From Flavobacterium johnsoniae (lineage in GTDB: Bacteria; Bacteroidota; Bacteroidia; Flavobacteriales; Flavobacteriaceae): a stretch of 64,000 nucleotides of DNA. The position numbers were made by a program, and so were the translations under genes. The notes under the pieces are model-generated. The model searched no databases. It was not told the DNA's origin and was given only the letters and a program-made list of their open reading frames with translations. Shown here one piece after another: positions 43,967 to 52,808 of this stretch; the first letter of the stretch is position 1, and every line of letters begins with the position of its first letter. The DNA is taken from the NCBI RefSeq assembly GCF_030388325.1, contig NZ_CP103794.1, positions 5,208,001 to 5,272,000 on the forward strand. The letters are read 5' to 3'.

Positions 43967-44488
43967 ATGAAAAAAATATTACTCCTATTTTTTAGCTCTA
44001 TATTTCTATTTTCAAAATGCAATCAACCAAAAAAAGAGAAAAAAGCACCTATAAAATCTGAAAAATATTCAAAAGAAAATGAGAGCAAAATTGACACTCT
44101 TTCTACAAAAAAAAATATCTCAAAAACTGCAAATTCAGAAGATTCTCCAATAAAAATCGTCAAAGCAACACTAATAGACAATAGCTATTCTCATCATAAG
44201 GACATCAAAATAGTTTACAAGAATTCTAGCAAAAAATTGATTAAAGCCATAAAACTTAAATGGTTTTGCATCAATGCATTTGAAGAACCCGCAAGCGGCA
44301 ATTATTTTTATGGTGAAGGAAATTTTAATGGAAACATAACCGGCTTAATAAAATCTGGAGAAACCAAATCAAAAACCTGGGAAGATTTCTCAACTGATGC
44401 GGATAAAATCATTAAGGTCACAGTTTATTATATTGTTTATAATGACGGAACCAAATGGGAATTAAACGAAGAAAAAACTCCAATATAA
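43967..44488 (+). CDS. hypothetical lipoprotein
   Basis: The 173-residue protein has a lipobox FSKC (C18) and a Lys/Ser-rich linker (about 20-60). A compact beta-rich domain follows (about 65-170: IKIVKATLIDNSYSHHKDIK, then KAIKLKWFCINAFEEP). No family was recognised; the core pattern resembles FxLyD-like or intracellular-trafficking Ig-like modules. It is AT-rich and stands apart from its neighbours. Confidence 0.6.
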   Translation: MKKILLLFFSSIFLFSKCNQPKKEKKAPIKSEKYSKENESKIDTLSTKKNISKTANSEDSPIKIVKATLIDNSYSHHKDIKIVYKNSSKKLIKAIKLKWFCINAFEEPASGNYFYGEGNFNGNITGLIKSGETKSKTWEDFSTDADKIIKVTVYYIVYNDGTKWELNEEKTPI

Positions 44489-44537
44489 TCTATATAAATC
44501 TAAAAATAAGTTCGTTAACAGATTAAACTTTTTTGCA

Positions 44538-44545
44538 TATTTTTG
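44538..44545 (+). promoter_or_regulatory. putative -7 element of the serine hydrolase gene
   Basis: TATTTTTG fits TAnnTTTG and lies 29 nt upstream of the ATG at 44575. A TTG start at 44533 would lie before this element, so it argues for the ATG. No -33 TTG was seen. Confidence 0.4.
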
Positions 44546-44574
44546 GTCAAACCCCAAACCAAAAAACCAAAAAC

Positions 44575-45645
44575 ATGACCAAATCAATTTGCTCAATCTT
44601 GTTAGGGCTATTTTTTATAGCATGCAGTAAAGATTCATCTGAAACTGATTCAATTTCAACTCCAGATGAAAACATGTATTTCCCTCCCTTAACAGGAAAT
44701 ACTTGGGAAACAAAATCAATTTCTGAACTAAAATGGAATCAAAGTGCCGTACAGCCATTATTAGATTATTTAGAACTAAAAAACTCCAAATCGTTTATCA
44801 TTTTGATAAATGGCAGAATTGTTTTAGAAAACTATTTCAACAAACATTCAGCAACAACAAGCTGGTATTGGGCTAGCGCGGGAAAAACACTAACTTCTAC
44901 CATGACCGGAATCGCACAGCAAGAAGGTCTTTTAAACATCAATAATAAAGTATCCGATTATATTGGAACTGGATGGACAAGTGAAACTTTAGCTCAAGAA
45001 AATCAAATTACCTGCAAAAATTTACTTTCTATGACCTCAGGACTTGACGATAGCACAGACGATGTTGATCCTGAAGATTTAATATATAAAGCCGATGCAG
45101 GAAAAAGATGGGCCTATCACAATGTTTATGTGAAACTTCAAGATGTTGTGGCAAAAGCAAGCAAACAAACTTGGGAGAATTATTTCAACACCAAATTAAG
45201 AAACAAAATCGGAATGGACGGAATTTGGGTACAGCTTGGCGTTAACAGCGTTTACACAAGTACTACAAGAAGTATGGCACGTTTCGGATTATTAATGCTT
45301 AATAAAGGAAAATGGGAAAATAATATTATTTTAGATGAAGCATTTTTTAATGAAGCTACTTCGACTTCACAAAACATAAATTTAGGATATGGTTATTTAT
45401 GGTGGCTTAATGGCAAATCGAGTTATCATTTACCTCAATCGCAACTTACATTTCAAGGAAGCATTATTCCAACTGGACCAAACGATATGTTTATGGCTTT
45501 AGGAAAAAACGATCAAAAAATTTATGTCGTTCCAAGTAAAAAAATGGTAGTAATCAGAATGGGAGACGCTGCAGACGATGCAAATTTAGCATTATCAGAT
45601 TTTGACAAAACGTTATGGGAAAAAATTAATGCTTTATACAAATAA
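44575..45645 (+). CDS. beta-lactamase-family serine hydrolase, lipoprotein
   Basis: This 356-residue class C beta-lactamase/DD-peptidase-like enzyme has a lipobox FIAC (C17). The catalytic SxxK is S101-AG-K104 (WASAGKTLTS), and AYHN supplies the Tyr motif. LLSMTSGLDD and YGYLWWLNG are typical of the esterase-like branch. The ATG is preferred over a TTG 42 bp upstream because the signal peptide begins right at MTKSIC and the TTG lies ahead of the promoter element. Substrate is unknown. Confidence 0.88.
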   Translation: MTKSICSILLGLFFIACSKDSSETDSISTPDENMYFPPLTGNTWETKSISELKWNQSAVQPLLDYLELKNSKSFIILINGRIVLENYFNKHSATTSWYWASAGKTLTSTMTGIAQQEGLLNINNKVSDYIGTGWTSETLAQENQITCKNLLSMTSGLDDSTDDVDPEDLIYKADAGKRWAYHNVYVKLQDVVAKASKQTWENYFNTKLRNKIGMDGIWVQLGVNSVYTSTTRSMARFGLLMLNKGKWENNIILDEAFFNEATSTSQNINLGYGYLWWLNGKSSYHLPQSQLTFQGSIIPTGPNDMFMALGKNDQKIYVVPSKKMVVIRMGDAADDANLALSDFDKTLWEKINALYK

Positions 45646-45650
45646 AAAAC

Positions 45651-45700
45651 AAAAAAAAGAGCTTTTAAAATTATTTATGATCTTAAAAGCTCTTTTTTTT
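45651..45700. terminator. terminator after the serine hydrolase gene
   Basis: AAAAAAAAGAGCTTTTAA (45651-45668) and TTAAAAGCTCTTTTTTTT (45683-45700) form a long perfect stem. A-run and T-run symmetry let it work in both directions, including for the ftsY operon coming from the right. Confidence 0.9.
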
Positions 45701-45719
45701 TGTTATTGAATATAATATA

Positions 45720-45899
45720 TTATCGATTAGTGCGCATTCTTTTAAGAACTCCCATAAAGAAGAAAACTATTCCTAAAACTAATAAAACATAATAAACTGA
45801 CAGATTACTATCTTTCAAAACATTAGCCAACACAAAACATATAACGCTCGCAAAATAAAAAGCGACAGCAGATATATTTTTTAAAGATTCAAAACTCAT
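45720..45899 (-). CDS. 59-residue two-helix membrane protein downstream of ftsY
   Basis: This short ORF (ATG at 45899, TAA at 45720) encodes 59 residues. There are two hydrophobic helices (about 11-28 and 35-51) and a basic tail ending KRMRTNR, which predicts a cytoplasmic C-terminus. It begins 7 bp after the ftsY stop on the same strand and ends just before a bidirectional terminator, so it is the last gene of the ftsY transcript. No family was recognised. Coding status rests on position, hydrophobic pattern and exact fit between ftsY and the terminator. Confidence 0.65.
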   Translation of the reverse strand: MSFESLKNISAVAFYFASVICFVLANVLKDSNLSVYYVLLVLGIVFFFMGVLKRMRTNR

Positions 45900-45906
45900 T
45901 ATAATT

Positions 45907-46860
45907 TTATTTAAAGAAACTGTCTACGAATTCGTATTTATTAAAGACCTGTAAATCTTCAATTCCCTCGCCAACACCAATGTATTTTACAGGAATTTGA
46001 AATTGATCTGAAATACCAATTACAACTCCTCCTTTTGCAGTTCCGTCTAATTTTGTTACTGCAAGCGAAGTCACTTCTGTTGCCGCAGTAAATTGTTTAG
46101 CTTGCTCAAAAGCATTTTGTCCTGTAGAACCATCCAAAACTAAAAGCACATCGTGAGGCGCATCTTCTACTACTTTTTGCATTACACGTTTTACTTTTGT
46201 CAGCTCATTCATCAAATTGATTTTATTATGAAGACGTCCAGCAGTATCAATAATAACAACATCAACATTTTGCGCAACTGCTGATTGCAAAGTATCAAAA
46301 GCCACAGAGGCTGGATCGCTTCCCATATTTTGTCTTACAATTGGCACATCAACTCTATCTGCCCAAACTTGCAATTGATCAATTGCAGCGGCACGAAAAG
46401 TATCTGCAGCACCTAAAACTACTTTATGTCCTGCTTTTTTAAACTGATAAGCCAATTTACCGATTGTGGTTGTTTTTCCAACACCATTTACTCCAACAAC
46501 CATTAAAACGTAAGGTTTTTTATCTTTCGGAATTTCAAATTCTGTTGCTTCACCTGTATTGGTTTCTGATAATAAAGCTCCTATTTCATCACGAAGAATT
46601 TGATTTAATTCTTCAGTGCCAAGATATTTATCTTCAGCAACACGTTTTTCAATTCTTGAAATGATTTTCAAAGTTGTATTTACACCAACATCTGAAGCTA
46701 CAAGAACTTCTTCCAGATTATCTAAAACATCGTCATCGACTTTAGATTTTCCGGCTACAGCTTTACTTAACTTTGAAAAAAAAGTAGTTTTTGATTTTTC
46801 AAGACCTTTGTCTAAAGTCTCTTTTTTATCAGTAGAGAATAATTTTTTAAAAAAACTCAT
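45907..46860 (-). CDS. ftsY: signal recognition particle receptor FtsY
   Basis: The 317-residue SRP-family GTPase has a short N-terminal region and an NG domain. The P-loop is GVNGVGKTT (123-131), followed by DTFRAAAIDQL, DTAGRLHNK and TKLDGTAKGG. It docks ribosome-nascent chain complexes at the membrane for cotranslational insertion. The long acidic A domain of E. coli FtsY is absent, as is usual in Bacteroidetes. It follows the L28/L33/DUF4295 group on the same strand. Confidence 0.97.
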   Translation of the reverse strand: MSFFKKLFSTDKKETLDKGLEKSKTTFFSKLSKAVAGKSKVDDDVLDNLEEVLVASDVGVNTTLKIISRIEKRVAEDKYLGTEELNQILRDEIGALLSETNTGEATEFEIPKDKKPYVLMVVGVNGVGKTTTIGKLAYQFKKAGHKVVLGAADTFRAAAIDQLQVWADRVDVPIVRQNMGSDPASVAFDTLQSAVAQNVDVVIIDTAGRLHNKINLMNELTKVKRVMQKVVEDAPHDVLLVLDGSTGQNAFEQAKQFTAATEVTSLAVTKLDGTAKGGVVIGISDQFQIPVKYIGVGEGIEDLQVFNKYEFVDSFFK

Positions 46861-47167
46861 TTTTTGTAGATTATTTGATTATCTGACTTCTGAATTATCA
46901 GAAATCCAAATCTTTAAAGAAAGCCAATTGTTTTAAATCTAGCCCCGATTACTTCACATAATTTTTATTTCAATCGGAGTTCAGTGAACTACGTTTGAAA
47001 CGAAAATCCTTTTATTTTGGGGTTCAAAATAAAAGATTGCAGTGAAAAGCGGGAATCCATGTTTAAAAAAAGCTAATTGTTGTGCTTCTTTAAATTTTAA
47101 GACAAATATAGGTAATAAAAAAGCTACTTCCGAATGAAAGTAGCTTTTCTATATAATGTAATTGTAA
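46861..47167. other. repeat-bearing gap between DUF4295 and ftsY
   Basis: This 307-bp gap contains a dispersed-repeat-like block at about 46941-47053. It opens with AGCCCCGATTAC and closes with GCAGTGAAAAGCGGG. Inside is a perfect 11-bp stem CTTTTATTTTG (47009-47019) and CAAAATAAAAG (47025-47035). The combination of CCCCGATT at one end and AGCGGG at the other is, from memory, a recurring Flavobacterium intergenic repeat. No gene is present. Confidence 0.55.
47119..47148 (-). terminator. terminator after the ribosomal protein cluster
   Basis: AAAAGCTACTT (47119-47129) and AAGTAGCTTTT (47138-47148) form a perfect 11-bp stem with an 8-nt loop. On the minus strand a T-run follows. It lies 20 bp past the DUF4295 stop, so ftsY probably has its own promoter or is reached by read-through. 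Confidence 0.8.
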
Positions 47168-47320
47168 TTATTTCTTTTTCAAGAATTCATCAACTTCTTC
47201 AGGAGCCATAATAGATTCTACGAATGTATATGCACCAGTTTTAGGAGATTTTACCATTTTAATGGCTTTTGACAATCTCTTAGAAGCTGTTTGTAACGAT
47301 GCTACGGTTTTCTTTGCCAT
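47168..47320 (-). CDS. DUF4295 small basic protein
   Basis: A 50-residue Lys-rich protein (start MAKKTVASLQTASKRLSKAI, end EEVDEFLKKK). It matches the DUF4295 family that follows rpmB and rpmG in Bacteroidetes and may be ribosome-associated. It lies 77 bp after rpmG on the same strand. The small size and conserved neighbourhood support it as a real gene. Confidence 0.9.
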   Translation of the reverse strand: MAKKTVASLQTASKRLSKAIKMVKSPKTGAYTFVESIMAPEEVDEFLKKK

Positions 47321-47397
47321 GATTCAAATGTTATTTGAAGTTTTTCATAAAACTCGAAATGGCTAAACCATTTGAGATTTATAAAAATCTCTAATTA

Positions 47398-47580
47398 TTA
47401 CTTAATTTCTTTGTGAACAGTTACACGTTTCAAGATTGGATTAAATTTTTTAATCTCTAATCTATCTGGAGTATTTTTTTTGTTCTTAGTTGTAATATAT
47501 CTAGAAGTCCCTGGAACACCAGAAGTCTTGTGCTCAGTACATTCTAAAATTACCTGGATTCTATTACCTTTCTTTGCCAT
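47398..47580 (-). CDS. rpmG: 50S ribosomal protein L33
   Basis: A 60-residue protein with the L33 pattern ([20 protein letters not shown] and [14 protein letters not shown]). It has a single Cys (C14), so it is the zinc-free type. It forms an operon with rpmB 27 bp upstream. Confidence 0.97.
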
Positions 47581-47607
47581 CTTGCTATATATTTATTTAG
47601 GAAAAGA

Positions 47608-47844
47608 TTATTTGATAAATCCTTCTGACTGCGCTTTTTTCAAAACTGCAGTGATTCCATTTTTATTAATTGTTTTTATCGTAGATGCTGCTACTCTAAG
47701 AGTAATCCATCTATCTTCTTCTGGAAGATAAAAACGCTTTTTAACTAAGTTTACAGAAAACTTTCTCTTAGTTTTGTTCATAGCGTGAGAAACGTTATTT
47801 CCTACCATCGCTCTTTTACCTGTAAGGTCACAAACTCTTGACAT
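47608..47844 (-). CDS. rpmB: 50S ribosomal protein L28
   Basis: The 78-residue protein has the L28 start [20 protein letters not shown] and the conserved [15 protein letters not shown] segment. It leads the rpmB-rpmG-DUF4295 cluster. Part of the large ribosomal subunit. Confidence 0.98.
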   Translation of the reverse strand: MSRVCDLTGKRAMVGNNVSHAMNKTKRKFSVNLVKKRFYLPEEDRWITLRVAASTIKTINKNGITAVLKKAQSEGFIK

Positions 47845-47915
47845 TATACTTATCTTTTATCGTTATTCAAAATCAGGGTGCAAAGAAAAGAAAAATAAAC
47901 CATTGTAGCAAAAAA

Positions 47916-49169
47916 TTATTGCACAATTTTTAAAATTTCTTTCTGCAATATTTCCAAACTCTTAACTGATGCCCTATCTATCACTTTTTCACGCGGTTGT
48001 CCGAAGTTAAATTCTTCTACAATTACTCCGTTTGGCGTTGCTAAAGCAATAAAAACAGTGCCAATTTCGGCATCAGAATCACCTTTTGACGGGCCTGCAT
48101 TGCCCGTGGTTGCTATTCCGTAGTCTGTTTTTAGTAAGTTTTTCACATTCAAAGCCATAGCAGACGCAACCTCAGCACTTACTACCGAAAATTCATCAAT
48201 TAGATTTTGAGAAACACCAAGAAGATTTATTTTTACCTCTGTTGCATATGAAACAATACTTCCTTTAAAATAGCTCGACGATCCCGGAACAGCCGATAAA
48301 AGTGACGCAATTCTTCCGCCTGTACAACTTTCTGCTGTTGAGACTGTTTTATTTTCTTTAGAAAGCAATTTACCGATAACGGTTTCAATTGTTTCATTTT
48401 CTTCATACCCAACAATTATATCATGAATTATGGCATCCAAAGATTTTACATTAGACTCAATAGTTTCTTCTAACAATTCTTTATCTGTTCCGCGAGCCGT
48501 TAGACGCAAACGAACTCTTCCTGGATTTGGCAAATAAGCAAGTTTTATAAATTCTGGAAGATTATTTTCCCATTGCTCAATACGTTCTGCTACTAAACTC
48601 TCACCTTGTCCGTATGTCAAAATGGTTTTATGGATAATATAAGGACGTTTGTATTCGCGAACAATTTTTGGAATTATCTGCTCTTCTACCAAATATTTCA
48701 TTTCATAAGGAACTCCTGGAAGCGAAATAAAAACGGTATTTTCTTTTTTCATCCACATTCCTGGAGCGGTTCCAACTTGATTGTGCAAAACCGTACAAGT
48801 TGAAGGCACTAAAGCCTGATCTTTATTTAATTGCGAAATAGGTCTTTTATAAAAACCTTCAATTAATTGCGTTACATGCGCCAGAACTTCTGGATTTACA
48901 ACCAATTCATCATCAAAATATTCGCAGAAAGTTTTTTTGGTCACATCGTCTTTAGTAGGACCTAATCCGCCCGTTATAATTACGACATCTACTCTATTTT
49001 GAAACTGCGCAAAGGTGTCTAAAATATGTTTTTTATCATCGCTGATAGAAAGCATTTCTGCCACCTCAACTCCAATTCTATCTAATGATTTAGCAATAAA
49101 AGCTGAATTTGTATCTACGATTTGACCAATTAGAATTTCATCTCCAATTGTTATAATTGCTGCCTTCAT
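47916..49169 (-). CDS. cinA: CinA-family protein (competence/damage-inducible, NMN amidase type)
   Basis: The 417-residue protein has an N-terminal MoaB-like domain ([20 protein letters not shown], then [11 protein letters not shown]). The C-terminal CinA/PncC amidase domain (about 260-415) has [20 protein letters not shown] and [10 protein letters not shown]. The amidase recycles nicotinamide mononucleotide, and the N-terminal domain may act as an ADP-ribose pyrophosphatase. It is 71 bp upstream of rpmB on the same strand. Confidence 0.95.
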   Translation of the reverse strand: MKAAIITIGDEILIGQIVDTNSAFIAKSLDRIGVEVAEMLSISDDKKHILDTFAQFQNRVDVVIITGGLGPTKDDVTKKTFCEYFDDELVVNPEVLAHVTQLIEGFYKRPISQLNKDQALVPSTCTVLHNQVGTAPGMWMKKENTVFISLPGVPYEMKYLVEEQIIPKIVREYKRPYIIHKTILTYGQGESLVAERIEQWENNLPEFIKLAYLPNPGRVRLRLTARGTDKELLEETIESNVKSLDAIIHDIIVGYEENETIETVIGKLLSKENKTVSTAESCTGGRIASLLSAVPGSSSYFKGSIVSYATEVKINLLGVSQNLIDEFSVVSAEVASAMALNVKNLLKTDYGIATTGNAGPSKGDSDAEIGTVFIALATPNGVIVEEFNFGQPREKVIDRASVKSLEILQKEILKIVQ

Positions 49170-49269
49170 ATTATTTAAGGAAAGTTTTACCTGAATAAAA
49201 CAGGTTATTATAAAAGAAGTAAATCAGTATTTGAATCTAATTATATAAAAACAAATACTTTCAAAATTA

Positions 49270-49311
49270 GAAAACAAAACCCAATCCTTTTTCAATATTA
49301 AGAATTGGGTT
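49270..49311 (-). terminator. terminator-like hairpin after Hpt gene
   Basis: AACCCAAT (49278-49285) and ATTGGGTT (49304-49311) form an 8-bp stem. The minus-strand continuation is TTGTTTTC. It separates the Hpt/FAH pair from cinA. Confidence 0.6.
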
Positions 49312-49322
49312 CTGATTATATA

Positions 49323-49667
49323 TTACAAATCAAAGTCTTTTTTTATCTCTTTGATTGCTTCTTTAACTTGTATTTTAATACTCTTAAAGGTTTCTATAAT
49401 ATCCTTTTTCTTGCCTTCTGCTTTTGTCCAAGCTTCAACCTGAAGAATTTCTTCAAAAGCTACATTTAACCCCATCAAGTCTAAGGTTGGCTTTATTTTA
49501 TGTGCATACGAATACGCGTATTTATGATCCTTTTTCTTAATTCCTTCTTTAATTTGTTTTAAATCTTCTGGAACTTCTGTAACAAATAAAGTTAAAATCT
49601 GATTTACAAATTCAGGATCGTTATCTGAAAGCGCATACACTTTCGAAAGGTTGTACTTTAAAGCCAT
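49323..49667 (-). CDS. stand-alone Hpt (histidine phosphotransfer) protein
   Basis: A 114-residue four-helix Hpt domain, with phosphoacceptor H56 in YAHKIKPTLDLMG and an acidic start region DNDPEFVNQILTLFV. It relays phosphoryl groups between hybrid kinases and response regulators in the cytoplasm. The partner kinase is not next to it. It overlaps the end of the FAH-family gene by 1 bp. Confidence 0.88.
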   Translation of the reverse strand: MALKYNLSKVYALSDNDPEFVNQILTLFVTEVPEDLKQIKEGIKKKDHKYAYSYAHKIKPTLDLMGLNVAFEEILQVEAWTKAEGKKKDIIETFKSIKIQVKEAIKEIKKDFDL

Positions 49668-50278
49668 TATTTTACTTGTATTCTGAATAATTTTTTATCT
49701 TCTAAAAAGCCTTCTAAAACATCATTTGGTTTTATAGCCGAAACACCTGCTGGAGTTCCTGTAAAAATAATATCTCCGATTTTTAATGTAAAAAACTGAG
49801 ATACATGCGAAATCAATTCATCAATTTTCCAAAGCATCATGCTTGAATTTCCTTTCTGAACCGTTTCACCATTTGTTTTCAATTCAAAATTAAGATTTTC
49901 CATAGAAACAAAATCAGTTTTTGGTAAAAAATCTCCAATAACTGCCGAACCATCAAACGCTTTGGCTTTTTCCCACGGAAGTCCCTTTTCTTTTAGCTTA
50001 CTTTGCAGATCTCGCGCTGTAAAATCGATTCCAACACTTATTTCATCATAATATTTATGAGCAAATTTTGGTTCGATGTACTTCCCTACCTTGTTAATCT
50101 TTACAATTATTTCAATTTCATGATGCACATCTTCAGAAAACTCTGGAATTACAAACGGATGCTGTTTCAACAAAACCGCAGAATCTGGCTTCATAAAAAC
50201 AACTGGCTCGCTCGGACGTTCGTTTTTTAATTCTTCTATATGATTGGCATAATTCCTGCCGACACAAATGATTTTCAT
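49667..50278 (-). CDS. fumarylacetoacetate hydrolase-family protein
   Basis: The 203-residue protein contains the FAH core. KIICVGRNYANHIEE at the start is typical, and metal ligands sit in HHEIEIIVKI and GIDFTARDLQ. FTGTPAGVSAIKPNDVLEGF closes the fold. Relatives include oxaloacetate decarboxylases, acylpyruvases and isomerases, so the reaction cannot be named. It is cotranscribed with the Hpt gene. Confidence 0.92.
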   Translation of the reverse strand: MKIICVGRNYANHIEELKNERPSEPVVFMKPDSAVLLKQHPFVIPEFSEDVHHEIEIIVKINKVGKYIEPKFAHKYYDEISVGIDFTARDLQSKLKEKGLPWEKAKAFDGSAVIGDFLPKTDFVSMENLNFELKTNGETVQKGNSSMMLWKIDELISHVSQFFTLKIGDIIFTGTPAGVSAIKPNDVLEGFLEDKKLFRIQVK

Positions 50279-50285
50279 TCTTTTT

Positions 50286-50369
50286 AGTTTTCAGTCACAG
50301 TTTTCAGTCGCAGTTACATAAATATAGAAATAGTCTCAGTCAAAACTGAATACTGAGACTGCGACCGAC
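50286..50369. repeat. AGTCGCAGT-type palindromic repeat
   Basis: The 94-bp gap between the FAH-family start and the exonuclease stop is mostly repeat words: CAGTCACAGTTTTCAGTCGC at 50292-50311, then AGTCTCAGTC and GAGACTGCGACCGAC in inverted orientation. Its left part shares 21 identical bases with the repeat after ndk. Confidence 0.65.
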
Positions 50370-50372
50370 AAC

Positions 50373-51143
50373 TTACTTCGTATTTAATTTTCTTAATTTA
50401 ATCGCTGTCAAAACTTTTTTGGTATACAAAGGAAAATCAGCATTTTGAATCCAGCTGAAATATCCTGGTTCAGATTCTAAAACTTTTTCAACTTTAGCGC
50501 CTTTATGTTTTCCAAAAGTAAAAATTTCTTCATCATCTTTATCAAAAGCAATCATTCCGGCAAAATCGGCGATTTTTTTACGTGTTGTAAATTCAGACAA
50601 AGATTTCATGTCATTTTCCAATTCTGGATAACGATCTAATTGCGCTTTTAAGATTTCGTAAGTCGCCATTGTATCTGCTTCTGCCGAATGCGCATTTTCA
50701 AGACTTTTTCCGCAATAAAATTTCAAAGCCGCACTCAAAGTACGTTCTTCCATTTTATGAAAAATCGTTTGCACGTCTACAGAAACTTTATTTTTCATAT
50801 CAAAATCAACTCCAGCACGAAGCAATTCTTCTGCTAGAAGCGGAATATCGAAACGATCTGAGTTAAATCCGCCCAAATCGCTATCTTTAATCATGTTATG
50901 AATGTGCGAAGCCAGTTCTGCAAAAGTAGGTTCATTAGCCACTTTTTCATCGGTGATACCATGAACTGCAGTAGTTTGCGGAGGAATTGGGATTGTTGGA
51001 TTAACCAGCCAGGTTTTACTTTCTTTATTTCCGTTAGGAAAAACTTTGAATATTGAAATTTCTACGATTCTATCTTTACCGATATCAATTCCCGTTGTTT
51101 CGAGATCAAAAAAGCAAATTGGCTTGTTAAGTTTTAATTCCAT
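50373..51143 (-). CDS. DEDDh 3'-5' exonuclease (DnaQ-like)
   Basis: The 256-residue protein has an exonuclease domain (1-175) with D13/E15 (FFDLETTGID), D100 in GGFNSDRFDIPLL and HSAEADTMATYEIL. The C-terminal part (about 205-250) includes FTFGKHKGAKVEKVLESEPG, an exonuclease-X-like C-terminal module. It degrades DNA or RNA 3' ends as a repair or proofreading enzyme. A putative -7 element lies 21 nt upstream. Confidence 0.93.
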   Translation of the reverse strand: MELKLNKPICFFDLETTGIDIGKDRIVEISIFKVFPNGNKESKTWLVNPTIPIPPQTTAVHGITDEKVANEPTFAELASHIHNMIKDSDLGGFNSDRFDIPLLAEELLRAGVDFDMKNKVSVDVQTIFHKMEERTLSAALKFYCGKSLENAHSAEADTMATYEILKAQLDRYPELENDMKSLSEFTTRKKIADFAGMIAFDKDDEEIFTFGKHKGAKVEKVLESEPGYFSWIQNADFPLYTKKVLTAIKLRKLNTK

Positions 51144-51163
51144 TTCTAATTTTTATAAGTTTA

Positions 51164-51171
51164 CAAATGTA
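51164..51171 (-). promoter_or_regulatory. putative -7 element of the exonuclease gene
   Basis: TACATTTG on the minus strand fits TAnnTTTG, 20 nt upstream of the start codon. No matching TTG was found upstream. Confidence 0.4.
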
Positions 51172-51307
51172 ATTTTTAAAGCCGAATTTCCTCCTTTATT
51201 CTCGTTTTTTTTGTCTAAAAAAGCTTTCATTTCGGTAATTTAACTTTTATAAAATATATCATTAATAAGTTAACTCTTTAAAACCTAACCTTTTCTTACA
51301 AAAACAA

Positions 51308-51340
51308 AAAAATCCGACAAGTTTTAAACTTATCGGATTT
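51308..51340 (-). terminator. terminator after E2 gene
   Basis: AAATCCGACAAGTTT and AAACTTATCGGATTT pair with one mismatch, and a T-run follows on the minus strand. It lies 23 bp past the stop. Confidence 0.8.
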
Positions 51341-51362
51341 GAATTTATTTTTATAATCTATT

Positions 51363-52724
51363 TTAGAAATCTCTATCTACATCAAAAGCTTCTAAATATT
51401 CTGCTACTCTTTTTACAAAACTTCCACCTAAAGCTCCGTCAACAACTCTATGATCGTAAGAGTGCGACAAGAACATTTTCTGACGAATTCCAATGAAATC
51501 ACCTTCTGGAGTTTCTATTACCGCAGGCACTTTACGAATTGCACCAAGAGCTAGAATTCCCACTTGCGGCTGATTGATAATCGGCGTTCCAAAAACGCTT
51601 CCAAAAGTACCAACGTTTGTTACAGTATAAGTTCCGCCTTGCGTGTCGTCTGGTTTTAGTTTTCCAGCTTTTGCACGGTTTCCTAAATCGTTTACCGCTT
51701 TTGCCATTCCAACCAAATTCAATTGATCTGCATTTTTAATTACAGGAACAATTAAATTTCCGTTTGGTAAAGCTGCCGCCATTCCTAAATTGATATTTTT
51801 CTTTTTAATGATATAATCTCCGTCAACAGAAATATTCATTCCCGGAAAATCTTTCAACGCTTTTGCAACCGCTTCCATCATAATTGGAGTAAAAGTCAAC
51901 TTTTCGCCTTCTCTTTTTTCGAAAGCGGTTTTTACTTTATCTCTCCATTTTACAATATTAGTCACGTCAACTTCGATGAAAGACTGAACGTGAGCCGAAG
52001 TCTGAACTGAAGCTGTCATGTAACCTGAAATCAGTTTACGCATTCTGTCCATTTCGACAATTTCATCCCCTCCGTTTACAGAAACAGGAACTGCCTGCTG
52101 GCTTTTTTGAACCGCTGGTTCAACTGCTTTTGGAGCTTCAGCAACAAGTTTTAGAGTTTCTTCAACCGCTTTAGGAGTTTGAACAGCTCCAGATTTACGA
52201 TCTTCTATATATTTTAAAATATCTTCTTTTGTTACACGTCCGTCTTTTCCTGAACCAGACATATTTTCAAGCTCATTTAAAGAGATACCTTCTTCTTTTG
52301 CAATATTTTTTACTAACGGAGAAAAGAATTTATCTGATCCCGAAGTTTCGCGAGAGAAATCCTGAGTAGACGAAACTGTTTCTTTTACTTCTTCAATTGA
52401 TTTTTCAATTTCAGTAGCTTCTGCAGGAACATCAGCTGTTTCCTGAACTGCATTTACAGCTTCAGGCGCAGTTGTTTCACCGCCTTCAGTTTCAATAATA
52501 GCGATTGTTTGACCTACTTGCACCAAATCATCTTTACCAAACAATTGCTCAACTAAAATTCCTGATACTTCACTAGGCACTTCGCTGTCAACTTTATCTG
52601 TTGCAATTTCGAGTACAGCTTCATCAGCTTCAATTTTGTCTCCAACTTCTTTCAACCAATTGGTAATGGTTGCTTCAGCGACGCTTTCTCCCATTTTCGG
52701 AAGCTTTAATTCAAATCTTGCCAT
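51363..52724 (-). CDS. dihydrolipoamide acyltransferase (2-oxoacid dehydrogenase E2)
   Basis: This 453-residue E2 subunit has one lipoyl domain (lipoyl Lys K44 in EIATDKVDSEVP) and a Glu/Thr/Val-rich linker. A peripheral subunit-binding domain (about 132-168) is followed by a second Ala/Pro/Val linker. The catalytic domain ends with H425 in HSYDHRVVDG. It transfers acyl groups to CoA. The sequence fits a branched-chain or general 2-oxoacid complex rather than classical PDH with multiple lipoyl domains. No E1 or E3 gene is adjacent. Confidence 0.9.
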   Translation of the reverse strand: MARFELKLPKMGESVAEATITNWLKEVGDKIEADEAVLEIATDKVDSEVPSEVSGILVEQLFGKDDLVQVGQTIAIIETEGGETTAPEAVNAVQETADVPAEATEIEKSIEEVKETVSSTQDFSRETSGSDKFFSPLVKNIAKEEGISLNELENMSGSGKDGRVTKEDILKYIEDRKSGAVQTPKAVEETLKLVAEAPKAVEPAVQKSQQAVPVSVNGGDEIVEMDRMRKLISGYMTASVQTSAHVQSFIEVDVTNIVKWRDKVKTAFEKREGEKLTFTPIMMEAVAKALKDFPGMNISVDGDYIIKKKNINLGMAAALPNGNLIVPVIKNADQLNLVGMAKAVNDLGNRAKAGKLKPDDTQGGTYTVTNVGTFGSVFGTPIINQPQVGILALGAIRKVPAVIETPEGDFIGIRQKMFLSHSYDHRVVDGALGGSFVKRVAEYLEAFDVDRDF

Positions 52725-52808
52725 ATTGTTAATCTAAAAGATGTTTTTGATTTTCAGATTGCGAATTTAATGAAATTTTTAAACATAAATTACACTTAAT
52801 ATAATTTT

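Noticed and set aside
44533..44574. TTG start for the serine hydrolase
   Set aside because: It would precede the TATTTTTG promoter element and extend a normal lipoprotein signal peptide.
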